Shown here: in pieces, positions 7,874-17,075 of the stretch | Position numbering within the stretch: the first letter of the stretch is position 1 | Layout of the letters: each line of letters begins with the position of its first letter | Origin: Acidobacteriota bacterium | GTDB lineage: Bacteria > Acidobacteriota > Terriglobia > Terriglobales > Acidobacteriaceae | DNA: 64,000 nt | Direction: 5' to 3' | Assembly: GCA_023410055.1 (NCBI GenBank) | Contig: JAEYQK010000002.1 | Location: forward strand, 14,935 to 78,934 | Notes under the pieces: model-generated | Databases searched by the model: none | Told to the model about the DNA's origin: nothing | The model's input: the letters and a program-made list of their open reading frames with translations, nothing else | Program-made: the position numbers and the translations under genes

Positions 7874-8998
7874 TTGCGGATCCGCGAGATTGACGGACTG
7901 CGGGCCATTGCCGCGCTCGCTGTCGTAGCTCACCATTACTTCAGCTGGATCAAATACAGCGGGTCGCAATACTGCTGGCTGGGCGTCGATCTGTTTTTCG
8001 TGATCTCCGGTTTTCTCATCACCAGTATCCTGCTCGACCTCAAAACCACTCCGAGCTATTTCAGGACGTTTTACGCTCGCCGAGCCTTCCGCATATTTCC
8101 GCCGTACTTTTTTGTGCTGGGTATTTATCTGATCTGTGCCGCTGTCCTGCACAGGGTTGGCACCATCGGATTATGGCTTAAGTACGCCTTCTATTACGCC
8201 AGCCTTTTGTTCTCGAACAACACGCAATATGGACTGAGCCTTTCCGTTTTTTTTGGCCTCAATGTCCTCTGGTCGTTGTCGGTTGAAGAACTGTTCTATA
8301 TTGTCTGGGCTCCGGCCGTGCGTTTTCTGCGCCGCCGCCGCTTTGGGTTCCTACTTGTCGGTATCATTCTCGTCGCTCCCGCCCTTCGCTTGCTGCTACA
8401 CTCGCATTCTCCGCTCGAAGTCTTCACCTTTTACTGCCGCATGGACGGCCTTGCTTTTGGTGCGGTCGTCGCGGCTATGGTGCGCGCAATCCGCCACGAA
8501 TCTCCGCAGTTGGTATTGTGGAGTCGAGCCTTGGATCGCATGTGCGTCATCACCGGAGTTTTGTTTGTCGCATTCTTCGTCGCTGTCGGAGCAGACTACA
8601 CGAAGCTGGGCGTCACCGTGCTTGGTATCACGATCGCGGACCTGTTTTTCGCAAGCCTGGTTTACTTCATCGTGCGCCATTCGGGCGAATCCCATTTGTT
8701 GCTCCGAGTGTTGCGCCTGAAGCCGCTCGGTAGCATAGGAATGATCAGCTATAGCCTCTATCTGGTTCACTATCCGCTCCTGATCGTCTCCCAAAATATC
8801 TGCATCCGGTTTCATCTCCGCGGGAAGGTCAACGCCTTCACCATTGACGGCGTTGGGCTTGCCCTGAGCTTCGCTACAGCGTTTGCGATGTGGTACGGCT
8901 TCGAAGCCTACAGCCTGAAGCTGAAGGATAAGCTGTTCCCCTCTCCACTGGAGGTGCAAACGCGACGGGATTCACTGCAACCTTGCCAGAACAGATGA
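7874..8998 (+). CDS. Acyltransferase 3 (OafA/YrhL-type) membrane O-acyltransferase
   Basis: This 374-residue polytopic membrane protein belongs to the acyltransferase-3 family, which moves acetyl or other acyl groups onto sugars of surface glycans. The N-terminal family motif is clear (IREIDGLRAIAALAVVAHHYF, with the conserved His), followed by GVDLFFVISGFLIT and the FYARRAFRIFPPYF block. About ten hydrophobic segments extend to residue ~355. TTG at 7874 has a GGGGAG-like ribosome-binding site six bases upstream. It sits apart from both large loci, next to an integrase remnant, so it may have arrived separately. It is a plausible decorator of one of the polysaccharides made here; substrate unknown. 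Confidence 0.88.
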   Translation: MRIREIDGLRAIAALAVVAHHYFSWIKYSGSQYCWLGVDLFFVISGFLITSILLDLKTTPSYFRTFYARRAFRIFPPYFFVLGIYLICAAVLHRVGTIGLWLKYAFYYASLLFSNNTQYGLSLSVFFGLNVLWSLSVEELFYIVWAPAVRFLRRRRFGFLLVGIILVAPALRLLLHSHSPLEVFTFYCRMDGLAFGAVVAAMVRAIRHESPQLVLWSRALDRMCVITGVLFVAFFVAVGADYTKLGVTVLGITIADLFFASLVYFIVRHSGESHLLLRVLRLKPLGSIGMISYSLYLVHYPLLIVSQNICIRFHLRGKVNAFTIDGVGLALSFATAFAMWYGFEAYSLKLKDKLFPSPLEVQTRRDSLQPCQNR

Positions 8999-9578
8999 TG
9001 TTCTGATTGCCTGCGCCGGAGTAGCTGGTTGATCTGTATGTCCTCCCTCGCGGCATCCGCGGTCAAACAGTCGAGCGGCGTAGAAGATACGGCTGGGCAG
9101 ATTTCGATGCGGAACAGGGCCAGCCCTTGCAGCGGAGTTCGAAGCAGCGACGGATATCGGCGTGCTGAAGAATGCCGAAGCGAATCTTTGGGCAAAGATT
9201 CAGCATCTCAGTTATTGGGGGTTACCATGACTGGGGACCGGGCACAAGTTCTCGAGTGGCTTGACGGGATGGGAATTCTCGCAATGAGCGAAGAGTCCGG
9301 TGCTGCGAAGACGACCATGCTCCAGCTGGACGAATTGGGGATTGTCTGGGAAGACTCGGAACAGCCCACTCCTCCGCTGTTCTTGACGCGGGCAGCTTGA
9401 ACTTCTTGGAAGAAAAGGTGGGCCCGAGATTTCGGCGCCAGGCCCCACTCAAAAAACCGGTTGCCTCGCCGCTCGTTTGAGCCATGCCCTCGGCGTCCGC
9501 CTCTTCGTGGCACCAAACAAGCTGACTGCGGGGACGGTCATTGTGGGAGTCTCAGGATTTTCGATTGTATTCGCCCAT
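8999..9578. other. Intergenic region; one doubtful small ORF
   Basis: No recognisable gene. A frame ending at 9400 could encode 57 residues from ATG at 9227, with a G-rich stretch upstream (MTGDRAQVLEWLDGMGILAM...), but it has no family resemblance. Antisense frames over the same bases look no better. Confidence 0.35.
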
Positions 9579-9947
9579 TCAGCAAGACCTGCGCCGATTG
9601 GTTGCACACAAGTGGATTTGTTGTGCTTCGACGAATCCGTATACGTTCGTGCCTGGTAGCATCTCTGCGATCAACTCCAAGGATCCGGCTCCCTTCTCTT
9701 CCTGGCGGCACGTCCAAAAACGTGCGGAGGCAAAACAAATCCTCCAAGTCTGCGGATGGCTGGAAACGGAGACTTCAAGCAGGACCTTCTCTTCTTCGAG
9801 GGACAGGGCGCGGACTCGCGCGGAAAAAGAGCGGGTAGAGCCTGCGCAGACCATCCTGAGCCGCAGCTTGGTTCCCTGCTCGCACCAGCGCGCGAAGTAG
9901 CTAAAAGCTTGTTCGTGGGACTGAGAAATCAACTCTGACGCTCGCAA
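9579..9947 (-). CDS. Hypothetical protein, about 122 aa
   Basis: I do not recognise a named family. The composition looks like a real soluble protein: an N-terminal helix (ISQSHEQAFSYFARWCEQGTKLRL), alternating strand-like segments (FSARVRALSLEEEKVLLEVSV, RICFASARFWTC) and SLELIAEMLPGTNVYGFVEA near the end. The pattern loosely resembles small PilZ-like or acidobacterial conserved proteins. There is no signal peptide or membrane segment. It lies about 110 bp downstream of the last gene of locus 1 on the same strand and could be its final gene. Confidence 0.5.
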   Translation of the reverse strand: MRASELISQSHEQAFSYFARWCEQGTKLRLRMVCAGSTRSFSARVRALSLEEEKVLLEVSVSSHPQTWRICFASARFWTCRQEEKGAGSLELIAEMLPGTNVYGFVEAQQIHLCATNRRRSC

Positions 9948-10060
9948 AAGGAGAAACTAAATCGCTTTTCCCCGTTGTTTCTAGCCGGAGTTCGCCGGTG
10001 CAAATAGATCGAGGCCCCGGTGCACACGCCAAGGCCTGGCACTATCCGGTTTTGCGTGGT

Positions 10061-11968
10061 CTAGTCGCCGACGGGGGGCGCCAACACGGGATTCATCTCG
10101 TGCGCGGTAATGATCTCGATCCCGGGGCGCGCGGGCGCTCTTCGAGACGGAGCAGCACAGGCATGCTGATATTCGGGCACGATGTCGGCCAGCTTCGCGT
10201 GCAGAGATGCGTCCGTGCTATCCGGGCCCAGTCGTTGTAGCTCTTCCAGATGTCGCATCAAGCTACTCCACTGGACCAACTCGCTGAGTGTGCGATTCAC
10301 CTTTTCGTGCGATGTCGGCAGCAGCTCCTCTGATTCGTAGAACAACTCTTCGTATAGCTTTTCGCCGGGGCGCAGCCCCGTGAAGACGATCGGCACGGCC
10401 GCCTCAGTCTCACCGGAAAGTTTGATCAGCGTTTTGGCCAAATCGACGATACGCATTGCCTCGCCCATGTCAAGCACCAGGACATTGCCGTGCTCTCCTA
10501 TCGTAAAGGCCTGCAACACCAGCGAGATCGCTTCCGGAATAGTCATGAAGTAGCGGGTGATTTCTGGATGCGTTACCGTCACGCGCCTCTGCTTCCGAAT
10601 TTGCTGCTGAAACACCGGTATAACACTGCCTTGCGATCCCAGTACATTGCCAAAGCGTACCGCTACGCAGCGCATCTTTGAGGGGCGCGAGGCCAATATG
10701 AGTTCTCCTACCCGTTTCGTGCACCCCATCACACTGGTGGGATTAACAGCCTTATCCGTAGAGATTAGGAGAAAGCGCTCGCAACCAGCGTCTTCCGCGG
10801 CTCGTAACAATGTAAGTAGTCCGAAAATATTGTTACGCACCGCCTCATGAACATTGGCCTCCATCATCGGAACATGCTTGTACGCCGCCGCATGAAAGAT
10901 AATCTGTACCCCGTACTGGTCCAGAACGGCGCGCACCCTCGTCCCGTTTGTGACATCGGCCACACAGTACACTACGCGTCCTTGCGGCTTTAGCTGCTCC
11001 AGTTGGGCCTGCAAGAAGAAGAGTGGCGTTTCTGCCTGGTCAAGGCAGATTAACTTTGCGGGCTCGTAACTAAGAATCTGGCGGCAGAGCTCAGAGCCAA
11101 TCGAGCCGGCCGCGCCCGTTACCAGCACTACCTGCCCAGCAAGGTGACGGCGTACAGCCTGTAGATCCAGATGCACAGGTTCCCGCCCTAACAGGTCTTC
11201 GACGTCGACTTCGCGCAGCTGGCCTACAGTTACCCGGCCTTCGATCAGGTCGCGCATGCCTGGGATTGTCTTGAACTTCTTGCCAGTTGATTGGCAATGT
11301 TCAATAACTCGGCGCATGCGAGATCCCGTCACGGACGGCATGGCAATAAAGATCTCCCCGACATGGTGTTCGCGGGCCAGCCGTGGCAGATCATCAATGG
11401 GGCCGAGCACCTCAACCCCGTGCAACCGGGCGCCCTTCTTGGCCGAATCATCATCCACACAGCCTATTACGTGGTATTCGGGCCGGTTCAACAGTAACTC
11501 ACGGATCAGAGCTTCAGCGGCGGCGCCCGCTCCGGCGATCATCACACGTTTCCGAACGTTTTCCCTGTGCCGCTGCTCCAATGCAAGGAGCACAGTGCGA
11601 GACAGTACCCGAATTCCAGCCAACCCCATGCCGGTCAGCACTGCTTCCAATAGGTAAATGGAGATAGGAAATGCCTTCACTCCCAGCAGCCCGCGAAAAA
11701 CCAGCAAAAACACGAGGCTACCTAGCACCACAGCCTTGGCAATGTCCAGCGCATCTCCTACGCCGGTGTATCGCCAATAACCGTGGAACAGGTTGTAACG
11801 CCGCATGGCGATGAGGCGAGCCGCCAGCAAAACCGGCGCCGCCTGCCACAGAACGTGACGGTGTGGTAGTGAAAACTCAAAGCGCAGTAGCCAGGCGAGT
11901 ACCAGCGCTGCCAGGATGAGCAGCGACTGAAGAGCAACGATTACCCACGTATGCTTTCTTAGTAACAT
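10061..11968 (-). CDS. Membrane-bound UDP-sugar 4,6-dehydratase (PglF/WbpM/CapD type)
   Basis: This 635-residue nucleoside-diphosphate-sugar dehydratase would oxidise, dehydrate and reduce UDP-GlcNAc to the 4-keto-6-deoxy sugar, the first step towards bacillosamine- or QuiNAc-type sugars. Four membrane segments fill residues ~9-125. A first Rossmann fold carries GAGAAAEA (146-153). The catalytic second fold carries TGAAGSIGSE (284-293). The active-site region STDKAVNPTSVMGCTK (403-418) has Met414 and Lys418, the M-x3-K variant typical of this family. It is the last gene of locus 1. Aminotransferase, acetyltransferase and PGT genes lie immediately upstream, which is why a PglF-like role is preferred over an FlaA1/CapD role. 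Confidence 0.92.
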   Translation of the reverse strand: MLLRKHTWVIVALQSLLILAALVLAWLLRFEFSLPHRHVLWQAAPVLLAARLIAMRRYNLFHGYWRYTGVGDALDIAKAVVLGSLVFLLVFRGLLGVKAFPISIYLLEAVLTGMGLAGIRVLSRTVLLALEQRHRENVRKRVMIAGAGAAAEALIRELLLNRPEYHVIGCVDDDSAKKGARLHGVEVLGPIDDLPRLAREHHVGEIFIAMPSVTGSRMRRVIEHCQSTGKKFKTIPGMRDLIEGRVTVGQLREVDVEDLLGREPVHLDLQAVRRHLAGQVVLVTGAAGSIGSELCRQILSYEPAKLICLDQAETPLFFLQAQLEQLKPQGRVVYCVADVTNGTRVRAVLDQYGVQIIFHAAAYKHVPMMEANVHEAVRNNIFGLLTLLRAAEDAGCERFLLISTDKAVNPTSVMGCTKRVGELILASRPSKMRCVAVRFGNVLGSQGSVIPVFQQQIRKQRRVTVTHPEITRYFMTIPEAISLVLQAFTIGEHGNVLVLDMGEAMRIVDLAKTLIKLSGETEAAVPIVFTGLRPGEKLYEELFYESEELLPTSHEKVNRTLSELVQWSSLMRHLEELQRLGPDSTDASLHAKLADIVPEYQHACAAPSRRAPARPGIEIITAHEMNPVLAPPVGD

Positions 11969-12051
11969 GGCTCCGATTTCTCAGGGGGACTACTCAGATT
12001 AAGGGGGAGGGGAAAACTAAAAAAGACAACAAGAAGGCGAACGGGATGCGT

Positions 12052-13305
12052 TCAGCGCACGCCCGCTACAGCCCTGAATAGTTCGGTATTGGTAACTGGT
12101 ACATTCAAAGCGGCCTCGTGCATTACTTCCTCAACCACGTGACCGGTGCGTTCGATGTGTGCCTCGGTCAGAGTAGGATGTACAAGGAACATCAGGCTCG
12201 TCTGGCCCAACTCCCTGGCCACAGGCAAACGTGGCTGTTTGCGCCGCTCCACTTGAAACGCCTTTTCGCGGTAAATCTCACTGCAGCTACCCACGAAGCA
12301 AGGGACTCCCTGCGCGCAGATTGCTTGCATGATGCGGTCCCTGTTCCAGCCTTCTTTCAATTCTTCCGGACAGACAAACGCGTAGTACTTGTAGTAGGCA
12401 TGGTGGATATGCTCTGGTGGAATCACCAACCGCAATCCTCTCACCTGACTCAATTTCTCGTTGAGCATCGCTGCATACCTTCGTCGCGTTTCCACCCAAC
12501 TCGGCACCTTGCGCAATGCAATCCGCCCGATCGCCGCTTGCATTTCGGTCATCCTTCCATTCGTGCCAAAAGACTCGTGCAGCCAACGGAACCCGACCGG
12601 ATGTTCACGGTTGTACACAGCGTCGTAGCTCTTGCCATGGTCTTTGTAGCTCCACGCCCGGCCCCACAGTCCCGGATCATTCGTCGTGATCATGCCCCCT
12701 TCTCCACCCGTAGTCATGATCTTGTCCTGACAGAAGGAGAACGCAGCCATGTCGCCCAAAGAACCGATGGGCCTGTCCTTATACTTGGCTCCCTGCGCCT
12801 GGGCACAGTCTTCAACGACCTTCAAGCCATGCTCGCGCGCCACCTGCAGGATCTCATCCATCTCGCAGGGCCACCCGGCCAAATGCACAGCAATGATCGC
12901 TTTCGTACGCGGTGTGATCCTTGCGCTGATCGTTTCAGGCGTCAGATTCTGGCTGTCGCGGTCCACATCCACAATCACCGGACGCGCGCCCACCGTCACC
13001 ACGCAGCTCGCTGACGCAATAAACGTCCGGCTCGTCGTGATCACCTCATCGCCCGACCCGATTCCCAGCGCCTTCAGGCAGACCTCCAGCGCCACCGTAC
13101 CGTTGGCAACGGCGACAGCGTGCTTACATCCAACCGACGCGGCAAACTCCTGCTCGAACTGCCGCCCCTCGTCCCCCGTCCAGTAGTTCACCTTCCCCGA
13201 ACGAAGCACCTCCATCGCGGCTTCGATCTCATCTGGAGCGAAATAAGGCCACCCGGGAAAAGAAAGCCTGCTTGAAACCGACATGTCCTTCACCTGTGTA
13301 TTCAT
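12052..13305 (-). CDS. DegT/DnrJ/EryC1/StrS sugar aminotransferase (PglE-like)
   Basis: This 417-residue PLP-dependent aminotransferase of fold type I would convert a 4-keto sugar nucleotide to the 4-amino sugar. Family hallmarks are VANGTVALEVCLKALGIGSGDEVI (67-90), the PLP-ring Asp in VVEDCAQAQGA (163-173) and the Schiff-base Lys195 in FSFCQDKIMTTGGEGG. The frame is open upstream to 13470, but that would overlap the acetyltransferase gene. ATG at 13305 leaves a 10-bp gap (ATG 13284 is an alternative). It sits between the 4,6-dehydratase and NeuD/PglD-like genes, as expected for UDP-diacetylbacillosamine synthesis. Confidence 0.9.
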   Translation of the reverse strand: MNTQVKDMSVSSRLSFPGWPYFAPDEIEAAMEVLRSGKVNYWTGDEGRQFEQEFAASVGCKHAVAVANGTVALEVCLKALGIGSGDEVITTSRTFIASASCVVTVGARPVIVDVDRDSQNLTPETISARITPRTKAIIAVHLAGWPCEMDEILQVAREHGLKVVEDCAQAQGAKYKDRPIGSLGDMAAFSFCQDKIMTTGGEGGMITTNDPGLWGRAWSYKDHGKSYDAVYNREHPVGFRWLHESFGTNGRMTEMQAAIGRIALRKVPSWVETRRRYAAMLNEKLSQVRGLRLVIPPEHIHHAYYKYYAFVCPEELKEGWNRDRIMQAICAQGVPCFVGSCSEIYREKAFQVERRKQPRLPVARELGQTSLMFLVHPTLTEAHIERTGHVVEEVMHEAALNVPVTNTELFRAVAGVR

Positions 13306-13315
13306 AATCTCTGAT

Positions 13316-13960
13316 CTACTTGGCCAACGCTCTCGCCGGAACTCCGACCACCGTTGCGTTAGCGGGAACATCATTCGTGACCACCGCGCCAGCGCCGACT
13401 GTCGCATAGTCGCCCACAGTCCGATACTGGAGCACCTGCGCCCCCGTCCCCACCAGGACGCCGTCGCCAATCCAAACGCCGCCGGAAATATTCGCTCCCG
13501 GATTAATCACGCTGCCCTCGCCCACTCGCGCTTCGTGACCCAGCGTGCATCCAAAATTACACAGCGAGAAGCGACCCAACTCGATGTTCACCGTGCTGAC
13601 CACGCCCGCGCACACCAGCGTCCCCTCGCCTATCCTGAGACTCTCTTGATCCACAATCGCCGTCGGATGCAGGAGCGCCGGAAACTCCATGCCCGGAAGC
13701 AGCGCTTTGATCTCGCGCATCACCTTCAGTCTCGCCGCCGGCGTCCCAATTCCGATCGTGACCGCCTCCACGCGATTGGCCACTAGCCAACCGTAGTCAC
13801 CCACAACTTCGTTACGACTATCGCGCTCGCCCAGCGTGTTACAGTCCGTCACCACGTACCCCACGAACTCCCACCTCGGCCCCTGCCGATTAATCTCCTG
13901 GATCAGCGCCTTCACCTCGCGCGCCATTCCGCCCGCGCCGATCACCGCGATACGCTTCAC
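13316..13960 (-). CDS. NeuD/PglD-family sugar O/N-acetyltransferase
   Basis: This 214-residue acetyltransferase has an N-terminal nucleotide-binding-like domain (IAVIGAGGMAREV, residues 4-16). From residue ~100 a left-handed beta-helix of hexapeptide repeats follows (VCAGVVSTVNIELG, NFGCTLGHEARVGEGSVINPGANISGGVWIG, ending VVGVPARAL). The catalytic-type His is in LGHEA. GTG at 13960 is chosen because it overlaps the upstream stop as GTGA and has GGAGGAGA upstream. With the neighbouring aminotransferase and dehydratase it would act as the PglD-like N-acetylation step. NeuD-type O-acetylation is the alternative. Confidence 0.88.
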   Translation of the reverse strand: MKRIAVIGAGGMAREVKALIQEINRQGPRWEFVGYVVTDCNTLGERDSRNEVVGDYGWLVANRVEAVTIGIGTPAARLKVMREIKALLPGMEFPALLHPTAIVDQESLRIGEGTLVCAGVVSTVNIELGRFSLCNFGCTLGHEARVGEGSVINPGANISGGVWIGDGVLVGTGAQVLQYRTVGDYATVGAGAVVTNDVPANATVVGVPARALAK

Positions 13961-15816
13961 CGTACCGTCTCCTCCGTCCGCCGCCCCATGAACTTCGGCA
14001 TCGTCGCATGCCCCTCGCGCGAGATTCCCTCTCGCCTCACGACACTCAACGCCGTCATTGCCAGGATCTTCGCGTCCAGCCACAGTCCCCAGTGTTCGAC
14101 GTACCAGACGTCCGCCGCGAACTTCTCTTCCCAACTCACGGCATTCCGCCCATTGACCTGCGCCCAGCCCGTGATTCCCGGCATCACCTCATGCCGCCGC
14201 GCCTGCTCCGCTGTATACCTCTCCATGTACTCCATCAACAGCGGCCTCGGACCCACCAGGCTCATCTCTCCCTTCACCACGTTCCACAGCTGCGGCAACT
14301 CATCGACGCTGCACGCCCTCAGCCACCGCCCCAGCCTCGTCAGCCGCGCCCCATCATCCAGCAGACGCCCATCAGCGTCCTTCGCCTCCGTCATCGTCCT
14401 GAACTTCATCAGCCTGAACGGCCGCCCACACTTCCCCGGACGCTCCTGCCTGAACAGTACCGGCCCGCCCATCATCCCCCATATCGCCAACGCCGCCACC
14501 GCCAGCACCGGACTCACCGCCACCAGCCCCATCCCCGCGCACACAAAATCCACCGCGCGTTTGATGAACCCTCGCCACCCTCGCTGCGGATTGGTTTTGC
14601 TGCTTTCGATACCCTGACGCAGGGTCGCTTCAAGCCTCTCTGCTAGGAACTTAATGTTGTGGTTCAAGTCGATGAACTTGCGGCCCAATGATCCCATCTG
14701 CCAACGTTCTGCCGCAGTCATTTTTGAGAGCTTTAGTATGGTTTCTGCCAGCGCCTGACCATCTTCTGCCGGAACACAGAACCCCGCGCCTGATTCGTGG
14801 ACCGGCGTGCGTTCCGCGTTACATGCGAACACCACCGGCCTGCCCGATGCGAGATAGTCGTACAACTTGTTGAATCCCATCCACGTTGAGTACACGCCAG
14901 CGACGGGAGCGGACAGCACCAGCACATCGGCTCCTTGCAGTACTCTCGGAACGTCCGTTTTCGGAACAGGACTCTCGAACTTCACGTTTCGAATGTCCTC
15001 GTCCTTCGCACGGGCCTCAAGCCGCGCTTTCTCAGGACCTTTGCCTACCAGTCGGAACGAGATCTGTCTTCCCGCCTCCGCTTGCACCAGCTTTGCAGCA
15101 TCCAGCACGCAATCGAGTGCATTTGCAACTCCGTGCGCGCCAATGTACACCACCGAAAATTCTCGTCCATCAACTGGCGCTGTCGGCTCCGGCGACATTC
15201 CGAGGTCAACGCCATTAGGTATCCAGACAACCTTGTTTGGATCGTTCCCGGTTTCTCTGACGCGATCTGCTCCCGAAGGCGAGAACATGACGATTCGCTT
15301 TGCCACCCGGTATAGGTACTTTTCCAACCATCCGACAACGGTCACAGCCGGATTGCGCGGCGAAAGCCCCGCAACATCGATCAGTGCTTGCGGCCACAGA
15401 TCGCGCACCTCCAGCACAAACGGAACCGACAATCGCTTCGCCAGACGCTCCGCCGCCAGCGCCCCAAATGGGTGCGGACTCGATCCCAGAATCACGTCCG
15501 GCTTGGGCAACTTCTTCGACCACTCGCCCCACAACACCGCCCGCGAGAACGCAGCCATGTTCCACCAACGCCTTACCGAGTTGTCTTGGTACTCGGGCGA
15601 CGGCAGAAACACAAACGGCACCCCGCCGATGTGCTGCTCCTCCCACTTCGCGCCAGGACTAAGCGGCGTCGTCTTCCTGCTCATGTGATGGAAGTTTGTC
15701 GCAACAATCCAGACCTCATGCCCGCGCTTGATCAGCTCTCGCGCATGACTATAGTGGCGGGTGCCCCCCGGTTCATGCGGAGGTATCGCGTATTGATTGA
15801 TTAGCCAGATTTTCAC
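13957..15816 (-). CDS. Fused GT4 glycosyltransferase and initiating phosphoglycosyl transferase
   Basis: This 619-residue two-enzyme fusion places both lipid-linked first steps in one chain. Residues ~1-400 are a WbuB-like GT4 glycosyltransferase (INQYAIPPHEPGGTRHY, WIPNGVD, LYDYLASGRPVVFA). From ~412 follows a small monotopic phosphoglycosyl transferase of the PglC/WcaJ C-terminal type, with one hydrophobic re-entrant helix (~425-450), FRLMKFRTM and the catalytic Asp505-Glu506 pair in SVDELPQLWNVVKGEMSLVGPRP. PglC-type enzymes load a sugar phosphate onto undecaprenyl phosphate and the GT half probably adds the second sugar. GTG 15816 overlaps the upstream stop (GTGA) and has CGGAG upstream. 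The PglD/E/F-like genes immediately downstream suggest a diacetylbacillosamine-type first sugar. Confidence 0.9.
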   Translation of the reverse strand: MKIWLINQYAIPPHEPGGTRHYSHARELIKRGHEVWIVATNFHHMSRKTTPLSPGAKWEEQHIGGVPFVFLPSPEYQDNSVRRWWNMAAFSRAVLWGEWSKKLPKPDVILGSSPHPFGALAAERLAKRLSVPFVLEVRDLWPQALIDVAGLSPRNPAVTVVGWLEKYLYRVAKRIVMFSPSGADRVRETGNDPNKVVWIPNGVDLGMSPEPTAPVDGREFSVVYIGAHGVANALDCVLDAAKLVQAEAGRQISFRLVGKGPEKARLEARAKDEDIRNVKFESPVPKTDVPRVLQGADVLVLSAPVAGVYSTWMGFNKLYDYLASGRPVVFACNAERTPVHESGAGFCVPAEDGQALAETILKLSKMTAAERWQMGSLGRKFIDLNHNIKFLAERLEATLRQGIESSKTNPQRGWRGFIKRAVDFVCAGMGLVAVSPVLAVAALAIWGMMGGPVLFRQERPGKCGRPFRLMKFRTMTEAKDADGRLLDDGARLTRLGRWLRACSVDELPQLWNVVKGEMSLVGPRPLLMEYMERYTAEQARRHEVMPGITGWAQVNGRNAVSWEEKFAADVWYVEHWGLWLDAKILAMTALSVVRREGISREGHATMPKFMGRRTEETVR

Positions 15817-17054
15817 GACGAGCACTCCGAAGATTTCAGCCAACCCTCGCGAACGACCGCTTGCCTGCTTCGATTTTTTAGCTCCTGAAGGAATTCTTCG
15901 TGTCTCTTCGAAAGCACATCCGGAGCGTAACGCCTTGCAACATCGACGTTCAGGGCCGCCATCCTCTGCATCAACTCAACGTCGCTAGCCCACTTAAGAA
16001 TCCGGTCAGCCAGTGCCCTAGAATCCCCAACTCGGACGAGGGCTTCGGGAGGCAACAGTTCAGGTATGCCACACACGTCAGTTGAAATACACGCGCAACC
16101 GCGACTCATTGCCTCTACAAGCGCTCGGGGTAGTCCCTCGGCGCGCGAAGGCAACAAAAACAGGTCTGTTGAATCCAGAAAATCTATCACCGCCATGCCG
16201 GAAGGCAACGCACCAAGGAACTTAACGTTACTACCCAGCCCGAGTTTATTGGCGTACGTTTCGAGAGAGTGCTTGAAGCGGCCGTCACCTGCCACCGATG
16301 CTACAAACTGCATTCCCGCTCGACTACAACAGGCGAGGGCCTCAAGCAATACATCTGGCCCCTTATAGTGTTGGGCCAAAGTCCCGACAAAGCCGATCCG
16401 CAACGGACGCTTACCATTGCAACTCTCCTGGAGTCTCATGGCACGTTGACTCATGAGTTGTTCATTGGCAAAACCGGATGTGAGGTCCACGTCCGAACAG
16501 CCGATTTCGTATGCCCCATCTCGAATGGGATAGAGCTTCTGTAAGGCGCGTTCTGTTACATAAAGAACAGCAGCGGCATCTCGACAATGATTTCGCAACA
16601 TGCGGGTCAGGGTGTGCCTGAACAGCGGTCGTAAGGGTGTTCGGATAGACTTAGGGGAAAACACCGTCCCAGGATCGCTCAGTACTTCTACTCCGTAAGG
16701 CCTGTTTGTCTCGCTCAGGTTTTCATAAACCAAGTTTGGTATCGCACCGGGGGACCGCAAGAGAAAAGCGTCCGCATGTGCAACAGCGGCACGAACTCCC
16801 GCTTTTAGTTCTCTCAGACATCGAGCATATCCGACTGGCCCTAGATAATCCGGAAGAGGAAAGAACGTCACTCCTGGCCCTTCCACTTCGTGCCCTCCTT
16901 GGAGGGATGCCACGTGTTTCGCTCTTCCGAGTACCACAACGCTATCGAATACTCGAAGATAGCGCTGCCAAAACTTATAGGTCGGAAATCCGAGCGTGAA
17001 AGTCCTATCGTTGAGACGGCAGAAATGGTGATCCAAAGCTACGAGTAGTCGCAT
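15813..17054 (-). CDS. GT4-family glycosyltransferase
   Basis: This 413-residue GT-B glycosyltransferase of family 4 presumably adds one sugar of the locus 1 repeat unit on the cytoplasmic face. The C-terminal donor-binding half is clear: IGFVGTLAQHYKGPDVLLEAL, then the E-x7-E motif in FLLPSRAEGLPRALVEAM and ISTDVCGIPELL. The N-terminal acceptor half is divergent and gives no acceptor hint. It overlaps the next gene by four bases, so translation is probably coupled to the fused GT-PGT. Donor sugar unknown. Confidence 0.87.
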   Translation of the reverse strand: MRLLVALDHHFCRLNDRTFTLGFPTYKFWQRYLRVFDSVVVLGRAKHVASLQGGHEVEGPGVTFFPLPDYLGPVGYARCLRELKAGVRAAVAHADAFLLRSPGAIPNLVYENLSETNRPYGVEVLSDPGTVFSPKSIRTPLRPLFRHTLTRMLRNHCRDAAAVLYVTERALQKLYPIRDGAYEIGCSDVDLTSGFANEQLMSQRAMRLQESCNGKRPLRIGFVGTLAQHYKGPDVLLEALACCSRAGMQFVASVAGDGRFKHSLETYANKLGLGSNVKFLGALPSGMAVIDFLDSTDLFLLPSRAEGLPRALVEAMSRGCACISTDVCGIPELLPPEALVRVGDSRALADRILKWASDVELMQRMAALNVDVARRYAPDVLSKRHEEFLQELKNRSRQAVVREGWLKSSECSS

Positions 17055-17075
17055 CTTTTTGGGCTTGTTACCTTA

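Noticed and set aside
12118..13014. A 298-codon plus-strand frame
   Set aside because: It is antisense to the PLP aminotransferase, whose motifs are unambiguous.
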